A stretch of 64,000 nucleotides of DNA, taken from NCBI GenBank assembly GCA_023091735.1, contig JALKBU010000105.1:1-64000 (forward strand), written 5' to 3'. Each line of letters begins with the position of its first letter. The stretch's first letter is position 1. The notes beneath the pieces were generated by a model. It was not told the DNA's origin, did no database searches, and was given only the letters and a program-made list of their open reading frames with translations. Positions 21,001-30,508 of the stretch are shown here, one piece after another. The position numbers and the translations under genes are program-made. This DNA is from Trichomonas tenax. Its lineage: Eukaryota; Parabasalia; Trichomonadida; Trichomonadidae.

Positions 21001-21539
21001 AATCTTCGGATGAAAATATCGAGAAGATATAATGACGACATTTGTGTTTCGGATTTTTTGACGAAGTACCATTTCCAAATCAAATCACGTAAAGGCTGAA
21101 GTGTCAAATGAAGCGACGCACCGAGAGGATTCGTCATCCAGACAAGCAATTGGTCTAAAAGCTGCCAGACATAAATATTTGACGAAGGTTGTATTAAAGC
21201 GATATCTTTAACAATTCTCGATGCAACGCCTCCTTTGTTGCCTAAATCTATCTCTGCCAACGCATTCATGATGATTAAGAAGACTAATGTGTTTTCTTGC
21301 AATTTCGAAAACGAAAGAGAGATAAACAGCTCTTGGAGGTACGCATTTCCTTCATTCATTTGCTGCCAGTACCTGAACTGACCGTAAATAAATGATTGGA
21401 ATGTTTTTATTGCTGAATAATACGAATATGAGTGAATATTGTCGACATTATCGAATATATTTTTGATGTAGCGTTCGAGCTTGGAAGTTTCTTGACTGGG
21501 AAGGCCATAGGAAACTCCAAAAAACGCCGGTGGCTGCAT
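15096..21539 (-). CDS. TOR: TOR-type PIKK serine/threonine kinase, 2147 aa
   Basis: The order of domains is that of TOR: HEAT-like helical repeats (about 1-1050), FAT domain (about 1150-1650), FRB (about 1690-1795), PI3K-type kinase (about 1800-2110) and FATC (about 2115-2147). VPGxYD just before the kinase, KQRPRRVTLL, the ATP lysine in FLLKANED (about K1845), GLGDRHPANIM (catalytic D about 1999, N about 2004), HIDFGDCFE (metal D about 2018) and REKFQERVPFRLTR are all present. The HxDFGDCFEVA and FRLTRxLxNA strings are specific to TOR among PIKKs. FATC ends GWYPWL where human mTOR ends GWCPFW. At 2147 aa it is shorter than animal or yeast TOR (about 2470-2550). In the FRB the Trp equivalent to mTOR W2101 is kept, but other rapamycin contacts differ. 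TOR normally controls growth in response to nutrients. The ATG at 21539 is the only sensible start. Confidence 0.93.
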   Translation of the reverse strand: MQPPAFFGVSYGLPSQETSKLERYIKNIFDNVDNIHSYSYYSAIKTFQSFIYGQFRYWQQMNEGNAYLQELFISLSFSKLQENTLVFLIIMNALAEIDLGNKGGVASRIVKDIALIQPSSNIYVWQLLDQLLVWMTNPLGASLHLTLQPLRDLIWKWYFVKKSETQMSSLYLLDIFIRRFPSCLNSNFQATQSLLLRALHETDKCVQKAASHTLTSFFNISQTEYVNHSMLIFKQIMKSFTNKTVPLEEGYVISIANCLQKSSDALSFFTFVEPPINRISYTLTTDTLGGFALISLVYFCSPKSFTPRHMNAVLDIYCTLFEGTVQLPRSIYKYFGDICFQLDSNSRTQYGKQLERITTILSKHINDKNIVYGYLSVATPKSEGYLKLKSSLSNHLFSKIVCSGLGEFCNRYPKESPAIHAAIIQNLNMILLTSTDPIKLKHSLRALANFEFRRDEVEIEVLMQYSKALKSNDVRIREQTLKFFLSQQRIFPEIKQRIVAFVAAEPSPELRVSALSRLLASQTDTPLIQPLFALLHDANSTIRRVALEKLSKIANTQEAITSFISELVRNLNNSEKLDKRTINNLLNAAECIPKALIPFRSFLMDLVLKSNKQSSSSLRLLSKLVADKQEIDSVLPQIVTHISQSLTLHSTNNRLSAVLDLLIATLRNSSLRKDMRNKYNNVIMKLISLAEGVEDKETRNKLMEALTEIAIISKQEMLTWSTESTQAFAIQPVPYPSNAIASMPVLSSLSANTSFGIVLNVLTDSSLVALHPKAIDSLLLVLKSHRILNPRFEDFLANVLKTIITETDNSATVSIILHNLSVFITILGNKFAPIIPPLIDLVCATWGKLESGLILRALQWMSFRISELLSPYLVRITNVILRSLPLLPAKAADDVFSIYISMGSMMKEVDYILVPSILNWLEVNFNDTFLSEQVITKLLTILNEVGTERYVSEVIRTLIIVCTQNKALQAKAIDLLVLLAARQRNEFILFLPEIVPVFNLSNNSYMDIIMRSITSGVELPQFITDSYKTTTRDAKISRCSSAAALEKFTYVRPSNFRIPNKEWDAAEWSHWADEVVQAIILSSPLRSSSACGTLSEHNANVRSLLFPISFAASIATSNDPDLITALTNIIAAKDVPDCILKNALSTVDFLDIAGYKVDIATSVLANRAMRAGLLQQALRYTESLYDMNPSDNVENLVLLYQMLGFPSAANAALRKFDAPELHDNVAIHLGFWEDALNSFERRLANGERGTDITEGQMKCLMGLNRFQDLEVMALKSDNAYYKAVAALHMFNDDALKEAIAKLDAPNESTLFYFAFKAVLDQDYIGAQKIIEPMLSSRALKITSLIANDYERAYSHFADYCILSELLNVTKILIHRSQHAFDPSFEDSYTKSWMFKFEQLHDSPLHMLEMLRVQSFILSPENMQPFWVKFIHYTANDKNRQIRDLALGHILNQNDIELKYTMSEVIRYEENHPKSCATLHQLINLSPNSPLTDSWQRKLGEWYLEDNDLKQAEEILKKSTIPFRDDANTLLLYAKVCFQLFEGQRDNEVFLERAIEANLSAFKLAPVQASQYIQHIATLLFQRGHTKVLNSFRKFIPRIPTSVWIDLLPQIIARLGAAGGLRQIMEDLVTKIGKEYPNQALYALIVQYRSKETEKQAQSSELISVLKSIYPTVVTNILNLTYELIRIGTSWFEIWTQALEETSKMHDHVKVANILLPLHYIIEKPPETMFEVSFAAQFGSVLLQARSLLDAFLNENDEDAYNRAWSIYVPVLKKIRVIVSRVKAIPLNEVSPFLSTLKGSDTVVPGHYDKTIHSFDKTLIVVESKQRPRRVTLLSNDGNSIDFLLKANEDTRLDERIMQLFDFINSAIERAPDRPRRLRITLYKVIPITNKVGLIGWVNNCQTLALVISKYREPRDVPPLAEYDAIVRECPDFDRQSAQMDVEELVRLFHIGTSITPGDELKNAMFNHSSDSSHWLKRRALFTESLASTSMAGFILGLGDRHPANIMLHDTTAKLVHIDFGDCFEVASRREKFQERVPFRLTRSLVNALGVNGLDGEFTKACESMLTIVRENGVQIMALLEAFIYDPLLQWLMARTDAGERPEIETMKRIKEKINDARGVKQQVASLVEAATDEKNLARMFRGWYPWL

Positions 21540-22686
21540 ATTCGATTTTTATATAAAAGATTTTAAAAAATTTACAAAATAATCGAAAGCTCTCAATTTT
21601 TTATTTTTTATAAATTTATTTTCGAAATTTTTATTTCATTTTTAGGGGTTTTATTATATGAAGATACCATTTTTCAATTTATTTTTCGTTTTTGTTTCAT
21701 ATCACTTGATAAGAATTTTAAAACTCCTATTTTTATCGATTTTTAGTATCCACAAACTCTGTAAACGCTGTTTTTATCCTTAAAATTGATCAAAAAAGTA
21801 ATTATTTGTTTTGATTTGATGCTGTATTATAATATCATATGCAGATTATATTTATCTGAAAATTTTTGATTTTTGACTATTTTTTGCATAGAAAAAAAAT
21901 AATATGTTATTTTTCTCAATTGTAGAACGATGGATATCGATATTTTTGATAAAGAAATTAAAATATCAATTTGTCCAAATGATATCACAATCGAATGAAG
22001 ATATTGTGTAAACATGGTGGATAATTGCTGTACATTAGAAAATTTGTCGGAAAGCTGTAATTTGATTGATAAAGAATCCTATAATTCCGAAATATTTCCT
22101 CTGAATCACAATAATTTTATGTTTACTTTTGGTTTTGGATGTTTGCAACAATGCCAATACAACACTGGAATAAGTCGATTCGAAGAGTCACAATTTGTTG
22201 TCAATCTTCTGTAATATTTTATGAAATGGATAAAATAATATAATCTTCTATTTATTGATTGTGTTCTAATACATTCATTAATTTATATTGTTTTACTAAT
22301 AGTTGAATGCTCACTTTTATGTTATTTCCACAATTCAAAATGAAAATATCATCAAGAAATTCAATAAAATTAATGTTACATATCAATATAATTATGCAAT
22401 TATATGAATGCAATATCAGCAAATAGCTCAGATTCGCAAAATATCAGTCGATATAATGATTTGGTTATAAACGCTTCATTGACATAAACATAAAATTAAT
22501 TCATTGATTGAAACTGTTTTACATAGAGAAAATTACATTTTTACATATAATGATAAATTAATTATATTACTTATTGGCATGATGTTGGCAACAACCAAAC
22601 TGAGTAGTTCATGATATAAAAAGTAATGAATTTTATTATGATATCATTGAAATACAAAAATATATAAAAACACTTTATTTGCAAAT
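21540..22686. other. 1.1 kb AT-rich intergenic region
   Basis: This region holds no gene I can support. A 66-codon ATG frame on the plus strand (22014-22214) is open, but it has no recognisable features and biased, AT-driven codons. T-rich tracts dominate the part next to the TOR start. Confidence 0.5.
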
Positions 22687-23865
22687 TTAAACAACATCTA
22701 TGAATTCACTTAACATTGATCCAAACTCAGAAAGAGTGCTATCAGATGATTGCTGGAGTTCATTAATTTGTTCTGTCCTTGTTTTCAAAATTTCATGTAA
22801 TTCTAAGAGATCGTTATCATTATCGCATGCAGCCAATAAAGAAAGAATTGCTGGAACAATTGTTGACAACAGTTCCTGATCATCTAAGAATCTAGCAAAG
22901 ACCTTCATCATCTCTGTGAGCTCAAATGATGTGTGAAGATGATACTTAAATAATAGTCCCAAAGCTAATCTTTGATAATTATACTGGAACTCGTTGAGAA
23001 CATATTTAAATGCTTTTAAAACTTCTTCTTTTGTATTCTCTATGAATCCCTCCATATGAGTTGCAATCAATTTAAACCCTTCACATGATGAATCATCAAG
23101 AACACTTTTGAGAACCTGCATATATATTTCTTCTATTGGAAAATTCGAAAAATGAATGAATCTGTAAGCATGTTCTCTAAGATCAGGCTCACAATTGTTA
23201 ACAGTTTCGATGATATATGTAGAAATGTCTGCAGGAATTTCATAAGTAAGTTGAAATGAAGATAAATTTGATAAAACATTAAAAGCTGATTTAGGATTTC
23301 CTAAGCACTTATTTCTGAAACAGTCAAAGCACCAGCCTATTATTGCTGCTGCTTCTGACTCCTGTGGCTCCCATTTTGTTATTTGGCAGAAAAACTCTGA
23401 TAAATCGATCACATCACCCAATTTTATGAAATACTCTGATATAATTTCTGAAGAATATATGTATAAAAAGATTTTGTCTGAACATTTGATTTGCGAAGCT
23501 AAAAAATCGAAACCAATTTGAGCCAATTCAGGTGGCGCGAGTTGCAATGCCTGTAAAATCCAGTTTGTAACATTTTCGTAGACGCAAGGCTTATTTCGAT
23601 AAAGTTTTGAATTTGAAATTTCTAATAAAACTTTTCCTGCGATCATTCTTTGGTCTACTGGTGTTGAGTTGGTGGCGTATATCGTTAAAAGTTTGTCTAA
23701 TGCACTGAGTTTCTGTTTTTTATTCATATGTTGAAAACCAGACACAATTATGTGCGCTGAATCCTGAGTTAAAGGGGGCATTAAGGCGTGATTTGCTTCA
23801 GTGATTTTGAGCGTCACGAGTGGACTGCCCCAATTATACGTTTCTTCGTAATAATCTTCTATCAT
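22687..23865 (-). CDS. Hypothetical ARM/HEAT-like alpha-helical protein, 392 aa
   Basis: The protein is almost entirely alpha-helical, with hydrophobic helices of 15-20 residues separated by short loops, for example around ILQALQLAPPELAQIGFDFL and LLFKYHLHTSFELTEMMKVF. This resembles an armadillo- or HEAT-like solenoid. It has no signal peptide, membrane segment or catalytic motif. I do not recognise a named family; divergent ARM-like proteins are common in parabasalids. On the coding strand TTTGACGTGTAAAC lies about 25 bases upstream of the start (23888-23901), a variant of the recurrent TTGACAYGTAAA motif. Confidence 0.8.
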   Translation of the reverse strand: MIEDYYEETYNWGSPLVTLKITEANHALMPPLTQDSAHIIVSGFQHMNKKQKLSALDKLLTIYATNSTPVDQRMIAGKVLLEISNSKLYRNKPCVYENVTNWILQALQLAPPELAQIGFDFLASQIKCSDKIFLYIYSSEIISEYFIKLGDVIDLSEFFCQITKWEPQESEAAAIIGWCFDCFRNKCLGNPKSAFNVLSNLSSFQLTYEIPADISTYIIETVNNCEPDLREHAYRFIHFSNFPIEEIYMQVLKSVLDDSSCEGFKLIATHMEGFIENTKEEVLKAFKYVLNEFQYNYQRLALGLLFKYHLHTSFELTEMMKVFARFLDDQELLSTIVPAILSLLAACDNDNDLLELHEILKTRTEQINELQQSSDSTLSEFGSMLSEFIDVV

Positions 23866-24368
23866 TATGATTTATGACATAACTTAGTTTACACGTCAAA
23901 CAAAAGGTGTCATATATATTCTTGAGATTTGAGAATGCACATTATAAATTGATATATTGAGATTTGAGAATGCGCATTTTTGATGTTCTTCTCTTTATTT
24001 ATTAGGTTTTTTCTCTTAGATTATCAAATCAAAACTTTGAAAATATGAATGAGTATGGAATATTAACTGAAGGAACGCCCAAAGATCAGTTATATTGCCA
24101 GAAGGAGCTGAGTTTGGGTTTTACATAATACAGTACTTACCGTTAATAATTTTTACATAATAAATTATTATTAAAATCATTATCCTCATCATGTTAGTCT
24201 TCAAAGCGTTGTTATTTTGATTTCAACTTGCTTTTAAAGATAGTTATTTATATGTAAGAAATAAAATCATAGATATTTATAAATGATAAAAAAAATAATA
24301 AATATTTTTAACTCATTCATTGAGTTAAGAAATAAGTCTTTGATTTGCTGGAGGCAAATTACATTAGC
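23866..24368. other. AT-rich spacer with a short repeated phrase
   Basis: The phrase GAGATTTGAGAATGC(A/G)CAT occurs twice (about 23924-23942 and 23959-23977), a direct repeat about 35 bases apart. Otherwise it is plain intergenic sequence between two minus-strand genes. Confidence 0.5.
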
Positions 24369-25327
24369 TTGTTGATGAATCGTATGTCATAAATTCTGTT
24401 TCTTCTGTGAATTCTTCATCTTTGGAACATATGTCTTGTAATATGCAGTCTGAAGGGGAGGATACGTTTCATGAATCTCTGGAATATCTTCTCCTCGAAT
24501 AATAACATTCTGTGAATCTGCATATTGTCCATCCCATGTACTATGTGGTGTCTTTGAAGGGTTTTCTATTGATGTCATCATTGGTGAAGGTAAAGGAGAA
24601 TGCAGAGGAATGATTCTGTTATCGAAAATAGCTTCATAATCAGCAGAACCTTCTGCTTCTTCGAACTCGATTCGTAAATTGCTTGCTTTACCTGTTTCAA
24701 CCACACCCATTAAGGAATACACCCCCATTGTTGCCTCGGCTATTGATCCAGGACTGAGAGTCAATGCATCATAATAGTTGACTGAATATTGAAATTCTTT
24801 TCTTAGTGCATTAATAATTGTAAAATGAGCCGATTTATGAAAGAAATTCAGGTACATTGTGGCAGACCTTGTGATTCCTGTATTTCGTAGGGTTTCTTCA
24901 AGATCTCGAAGAAATATGGCTTTATTGAATATAAGATTTTTCCACCGCATAAAAGTGCAGATGCCATTCCTGTGCGAATAAATACTACTTTTGTGACTGC
25001 TGGCTTGATAAATAACCAAATTTCCATATTATCTGTTTCTGGTCCAAATATTCGATGTATTTCATCGGGATTTACAAGTGTAAAAGCTGCAGTGTCCCAG
25101 GACTGTGGTTCTTCAACAGTCCCGTAATGATATTTAATCTGGTCTCCTTCAGATAGCCCAAAAGGAACCATATACGATTGAACAGAAAACAAACCCGAAT
25201 ACTGGAATATGCAGCCTGTTTCTGAGTCACACATCTGATTAGTGATGGTGCCGTCCCCTGTGATGGATATGAATTGAACGGAAGAAGAAAAGAAAGCAAA
25301 GAAACATAACATTAGAATTTTCAACAT
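24369..25327 (-). pseudogene. Secreted/surface protein gene with two frameshifts
   Basis: The frame begins at the ATG at 25327 with a clear signal peptide (MLKILMLCFFAFFSSSVQF) and runs 159 codons to 24848. The coding character then moves to another frame that is open to 24387: the switch falls near LLCGGKILYSI, about 24920. Close to its end a further shift opens the acidic tail KDEEFTEETEF, ending at a TAA at 24369-24371. Read across both shifts, the protein would be about 315 residues, an extracellular N-terminal part with a Pro/Ser-rich and acidic C-terminal tail. No transmembrane segment is visible. I do not recognise the family. Two single-base errors in the sequence could also explain it. 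Confidence 0.6.
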
Positions 25328-25336
25328 TGTTTTTGA

Positions 25337-25490
25337 TGCTCAGAAGGTTTACAACAAACTAATCATGAATGGAGTCTGAGATGAGAATTTTGTTGAGATC
25401 CGCAAATTGCTAGAAGATCATGATGTTAATTCTGATGAGATGAAATATCACATCAAGAAAAAGAAGCAAAAATACTTCTCTAAGAAATAA
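25337..25490 (+). pseudogene. Short coding remnant with an internal stop
   Basis: A plus-strand frame of about 50 codons reads as a charged helical peptide (around VYNKLIMNG, then ENFVEIRKLLEDHDVNSDE, then a Lys-rich end) with one internal TGA and a final TAA at 25488-25490. Composition and periodicity look coding, and there is no start codon. It is probably the decayed 3' end of a gene lost from this site. This is a weak call. Confidence 0.3.
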
Positions 25491-25563
25491 TCAAACAGGG
25501 CAATAAGATAAATGAGGGCTTCTTAAGAAACAGTACCATATTTCAATAGAGATCTAAAAATCG

Positions 25564-25755
25564 TTACTTTTTGATAGATGACAAAGACCAACTCGTGTAA
25601 GAATCAGTAACGAACTCTGATTCATCGGAGAATTCTTCTTCATTAAGGAGAGAGTCGTTACCTTTGTATTTCAGTTTTCGATATGATCTCACTATATTAA
25701 TGATAGTTAAAATCAAAACAATAAGAACAATGATAGATCCTGATGATAAAGACAT
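25564..25755 (-). CDS. Small single-pass membrane protein or tail fragment, 63 aa
   Basis: The frame begins with ATG and has one strong hydrophobic segment (residues about 8-24, IIVLIVLILTIINIV), a basic stop-transfer (RSYRKLKYK) and an acidic tail EEEFSDESEFVTDSY. That tail resembles the frameshifted tail of the neighbouring gene (DEEFTEETEFMT at about 24380-24410), so the two are probably related. It may be the surviving 3' end of a larger surface-protein gene rather than a complete small gene. Confidence 0.5.
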   Translation of the reverse strand: MSLSSGSIIVLIVLILTIINIVRSYRKLKYKGNDSLLNEEEFSDESEFVTDSYTSWSLSSIKK

Positions 25756-26451
25756 GTCTTTATCGATTTAGATATTGCACAAAATATTAATATATATTCT
25801 GGGAAAAACGATTATCCGCATTGTCCTCTCAATAATTGAGAGTATTTTTGGCCGCGGACCCTTAATTTTCCGCTGTTCTCATTTTTCTATTGTGGCATGT
25901 TTCTTTTCCGATTGACTGAGATTAGTTATAATTGCGGTCGTATACACTGTACAGAGTCAATTTTTCTCAATATATCGTAATCTTTACTGCTGTATGTCAT
26001 CCATAGAGCTACTGTATTGATTTTGCATGAATATGACCGAAGAGTCTAATATAAAGTTGAACTTCGATTTAAATTTACAGTGAAATTGAATTATACTCAT
26101 TTTTCATGTGTCAGCATCATGTGCCTAGTAGATTTGGATAGTTTTTGAAAACCTATTTCTTTGTTTTTGAAACAAACGGGACTCAACAAGGAAAAAGTGA
26201 AAAACACTTTTAATAAAATTCTCTTGATTTTTATTAATACTGCGATTTTTTAAATTTTAAAGTGGTTTTTTGGAGATAATAAATGGATGGATTGATCCAG
26301 TAATAGTATGTGAAACCATTTCACGTGTTTATTCAACGATTCATTAATAATTTGGAAGATATTATAAAAATATTTTATCCGTTATATAAAATAGAACATT
26401 TTTAAACATGGAATTTTAAAGAAATACAGATAGATAGTACAAATATAATGA
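25756..26451. other. Intergenic region with a small perfect hairpin
   Basis: CTCTCAATAATTGAGAG (about 25825-25841) is a perfect hairpin with 7-base arms. A GC-rich patch, GGCCGCGGACCC, follows at about 25851. No gene is visible. Confidence 0.5.
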
Positions 26452-27435
26452 TCACTTTCTTGAGGCCATTGATGTTCTCGCTCTTGGTTTTGGAATATCT
26501 TTCCAAGTTCGATTGATAGACCTCGTTTTAGGCCGTGACTCTGCCTGAATCGTTTTTTCTTTACGTTGTGATTCTGGGGCATATTGTTCCTTTAATTGTT
26601 CTGCTTCCGTTGGTTCTCCGTGAAGAGCGAGAATTGCCTGGTTCATTGTCTCTATCTGATCGAGAAGAACTTGCGCTGTGAGTTTCTTTCTCAACTCTGC
26701 AAAATCTTTATTTCTTTTCACTTCTTCATTCTCCAAAACCGCGTCTAATCGCTGATAACAGAGAGATTCCATCGGGCTCGGGAGCCTTCCACGTGCTTGT
26801 CTCGCTCTCGCTGCTTCAGATTGCTTGGCGCTGAATTCAGAGAATTGCTTGTCCATTTTAGCGCGTAATTCATTGTAGAACTTCTGAAAAGCCATTCTAT
26901 CACTCTTAACCATGCTTGATGAAGTGTATTCGTCGGATTTAACCAATTCTGCAATTTCTTTCTTGTTTTTCTCGATATTATCGATACCTGTGAAGATAGC
27001 GATACGTAAATCTTCGATTTCAGCATTATAAAATGCGCGTTCTTTCTGTAAAGTCGCTAATAAACCCGGATGTTGCTGTTCTTTCGCTTCAGCAATAGCA
27101 GCATCGAATTTATCGATTTCAGCCTGTAAGCTAACAATCTGTTGTCTCAATCTTGCATTTTCTTCAGTATTTTTAGAATCATCTCCGAGAGCGGACGCTA
27201 GAGTTACAGTATAGCCTTCTCTCTTAGCTAACTCTGCCTGAACCTTCTCGAACTCCTGTTTTTCCTGGTCCAGTTCTATTTTGAGTCGATAGAATTTTAA
27301 TTTTGCTGCTCGATATTCGTTATCCAAAAATTCAGGCTCTTTGTGAATGTCATCACCACGGAAATATATCGTTTGCGCTTTGTATGTGCCGCGTGGATAC
27401 ATTAACGCAGTAATCGGCCTTGTACCAGTATTCAT
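26452..27435 (-). CDS. Coiled-coil protein, 327 aa
   Basis: After a short N-terminal segment (TRPITALMYPRGTYKAQ) the protein is almost entirely coiled coil: about residues 35-75, 90-165 and 180-270, rich in Glu, Lys, Gln and Ala with heptad spacing. The C-terminus is basic with Pro, Arg and Ser (KPRARTSMASRK). Such proteins are common in trichomonad axonemes and the pelta-axostyle; the exact family is not recognisable. On the coding strand CTGCCATGTAAATTG lies about 70-80 bases upstream (27502-27516), a variant of the recurrent motif. Confidence 0.85.
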   Translation of the reverse strand: MNTGTRPITALMYPRGTYKAQTIYFRGDDIHKEPEFLDNEYRAAKLKFYRLKIELDQEKQEFEKVQAELAKREGYTVTLASALGDDSKNTEENARLRQQIVSLQAEIDKFDAAIAEAKEQQHPGLLATLQKERAFYNAEIEDLRIAIFTGIDNIEKNKKEIAELVKSDEYTSSSMVKSDRMAFQKFYNELRAKMDKQFSEFSAKQSEAARARQARGRLPSPMESLCYQRLDAVLENEEVKRNKDFAELRKKLTAQVLLDQIETMNQAILALHGEPTEAEQLKEQYAPESQRKEKTIQAESRPKTRSINRTWKDIPKPRARTSMASRK

Positions 27436-28049
27436 TATTTTTATCTTTGCGTTAACGTGTTATTTTGTAAATCTTTCAATTTATCATTCTTAATTTTTGA
27501 CAATTTACATGGCAGAATATTTTTCCTTTCTTTATTCACTTCTCCATATAACATTTCATTATTTTAGCTTTGATATTATAAAATACATACTGATGTGTAT
27601 CTCTGTTTATAACATCTTGCTTTGAAAACGAAATTGAATATTTTCATAATATTGTTTTTTTTTTGGATAATTTGATAGATTGATTATTTTATAACTCATC
27701 TAATATAACATTTTGGTTGAGCAACAAGTTCTTAAATTTAATTATTTTTCATTCATATTTCAAATATAAGTTGTAATAATGGCGACAATATGCTAAATAC
27801 ATCACTAGTTATAGAGAGAATAATATCAAAGTTCCATGTCAAATTATCAAAAATAAATATTTGATATGTTTAAATAACCAAGAGGATTTTCTTATCCTTC
27901 TTTAGCTTTTCCAACCACAACAGTTGCCAAATTCTTTGAATGTTAATGAATATTGAAAATCTAAATAAGTATTTTGATTAAAAACGAAGGTGGAGAGTTA
28001 AATAACTTACAATTTTACAAATAATATATTATCAAAAAAAACAATATTA
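27436..28049. other. AT-rich intergenic region
   Basis: Between the broken RhoGEF and the coiled-coil gene. Apart from the motif near 27502-27516 I see only AT-rich sequence with T and A tracts. Confidence 0.5.
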
Positions 28050-29212
28050 TTACAATTCATTCAATAACTTTGCTCTGCTTTGGTATTTTTGAGGTGACTT
28101 ATACATAGAAGTGCGATCACCGATAATTATTTGCATATGGTTAATACCATTTGATGTTTGATCTTTTATACGCTTCGAAATTCTCTTCTTTTGTTTCTTC
28201 ACGAAGTTGATGAAACTATCACGATCTTTCGGGCGTCTTCAAGAGCAAGTTGTGGACATGTGTGTCAGCCCTTAATAAGCAAGCTCTGTCTGCGAGACTT
28301 ATGATTGTTGTTGCTTGGAACTTAACTGATGTAATTGGGAAAGATGAGTAGTAAGCTTTTGTTGCATGCTTGCCTTTAGCCTTTTGCACTAACAAAATTA
28401 TATCATTGAAAATATAAGCTCTGCCTTTTCCTTGTTCTCTTCCTGTGTTTGGATCAATGAAAGAAAACTTGTACTGAGTGAGATACTTTCGTCCAGCTCT
28501 GACTATCTGATAGTAATATGGCGCATTTGTTACTGTTTCTCATATTCATTGTTGTTCCTAATGATATGAGCTTTTCTAAGACTTCTTGGTAAACTTTGTG
28601 CTCTTTTTCGAGATTGGCCGGGAAATACTTCAAAATTCTTTCGAATAAGCATCTATAACCAGCAACTCTCTGCAGCGGCAATATCAAGAAATCTTCAATC
28701 GAGCAGCATTTCGCAAGTGGGTTATAAACACAACTCGTTGCAAATTGTTTAAACTGTTTGTGCTTACGAAGTTTATCCAATATGCCGTCTGAGTTCTCGT
28801 TAGTCTGTAAGTATGCTCTATAAAGCGATTGCATGCGTGGCTGGATCTCGAGCAATTCACTTGCAAGGTAAACATACATCTCTGTTGGTGTGAATGGATT
28901 CTTGATGTATGGGAGGATCTTATCCATAACCTTGAGTATTCCTGTTTCATGTATTTCGCGAATTTGACCCAAATTACCAAAAAGAGAAGCTAAAGTCTTT
29001 GCATCAATGAGTGGTTGCTTGGAGTTTATCGACTGGTCCAATGGTCTATAGTAGATTTCCTCGCAAGCATTAAGTCCTTCAACTAAATTTCTTTCTGTCT
29101 GTATCAATTCCATGAAAATGGACCCCCTTTTCGAGTCCTTTGCTTCTCATATCGCGTTGACACGTGGCATTACAAATGCTGTGATTATCCTAAGAGCACG
29201 AGACTCTTTCAT
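28050..29212 (-). pseudogene. Broken RhoGEF (DH-PH) gene
   Basis: The DH domain is clear from 29113 down to about 28550: ELIQTERNLVEGLNACEE (helix 1), PRMQSLYRAYL, and ILPLQRVAGYRCLFERIL, the conserved DH core. The PH domain follows in a second frame (NAPYYYQIVRAGRKYLTQY, RAYIFNDIILLVQKAKGK), and its last helix is in a third frame (DRDSFINFVKKQKKRIS). The likely original start is the ATG at 29212, in frame with the DH domain but separated from it by an in-frame TGA about 24 codons before its first helix. There is thus one stop and two frameshifts (near 28545 and 28230). The protein would have activated Rho/Rac GTPases. Three independent lesions make decay likelier than sequencing error. Confidence 0.82.
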
Positions 29213-30508
29213 TGACATGAGAAATTTTGACTTTTTAGCACGTTAAAAATTATTAAAAAAATAAATCGTTGTTTGATATGGAATATAAATGCGAACATAA
29301 AACAATATAATTTTGTCACTTTTAGTTCTGTATTGGCACTTTTGATACGTATTCAAATTCGTTTTGTTTACTTTCATCAAATTATTACTTTCATGACTAA
29401 TTACAGTTCTTTTGAATAATTATTCGATTCTTCTCAATTTTAAAATTTTCATATTCTTATCATATATATAAATCTTTCGGTTATTATATTTCTTCTCAAA
29501 AACTCAATTATTTTTTTTAGAAACATTTTTATGAAATATATCAATAAAATGAAAATACAGCAAAATATATAATTAACTTCGTTTTTGGCGGTTGTACAAA
29601 TTGAAAACTGTTGCTCAAACTAATTTAAAATAATTATTTTTACACTTTTCTCAGCCATCTCTCGTTTTTATATCTTTTTCAAATTTTCTTTCATTTCGAT
29701 GATCTGCATCCAATAAATAGCCTATACCTATAATAATTTCGACTTTTTAAAATTTGCTATTATGGTATTGATATTGATATAATATATATTATGTAAAAGT
29801 TTTCTAACGATTATATTTTGTATGTAAAATAATCGTAACACAATTTGACTTTAACATAGATCTCCTTTTATTCTACTAATGGAGATTTCTTTTATCAATT
29901 TTTCGTCAAAAAATTCGACATGGAGTTCCTTCAACCTTTGTGATTGGCGACATCGGACATATGTAGGGCCTTTCCAATACCAGAAAAATGGACTTTGCAA
30001 TTGTTTCAAGATCTTAGCACGGAAAAAAATAAATTGGTTATAATCACAATTAAAGTATAGACATTGTCTTGCGGATGCCTGAACTAAGCCATTGATGCGC
30101 TTTAACGTATTAACAGCTACGAGACAAATTAAGAAATGCAATTTTAGAATTAATTTAAGATTATTGCTTTTAGGCCTTTTGCTAATAGGTAATGAAGTGG
30201 AATCCTATAATAATGCTACATCCCATGACTTTAAACTTCAATTTTGTTTATATAAATTTATCAAAATATAATTTCATTGTATTACACTATTAGCTTTTAA
30301 AACTATATTACAATACTCACTGCCTATCAGTTTCAATGACACAAATGTCGGTAATATTATTTTAATTATTTTGATATTAACTAATTGTCTGATTTAGAGC
30401 TTTGTAAAGGAGCATATGTCTTATGAGATGCATAGTAAATTAACCATATAACTAATAAGTTTTTAATTAACAAATAAACAAAGTAAACAATAATAAAACA
30501 CAACAATC
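29213..30508. other. 1.3 kb AT-rich region, possible coding trace
   Basis: The only long frame is on the minus strand, about 30205 down to 29851: roughly 115 codons with no ATG, aromatic and basic, containing SPFFWYWKGPTYVRC. It matches nothing I recognise and may be the remains of a gene. The rest is AT-rich spacer with long T tracts. Confidence 0.35.

Noticed and set aside
22014..22214. 66-codon ATG frame in the spacer upstream of TOR
   Set aside because: Its composition is that of the surrounding AT-rich spacer and there is no domain, repeat or neighbour evidence.
29851..30205. About 115-codon minus-strand frame without ATG
   Set aside because: No start codon (the first candidate is TTG) and no recognisable family. 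I kept it only as a possible coding trace.
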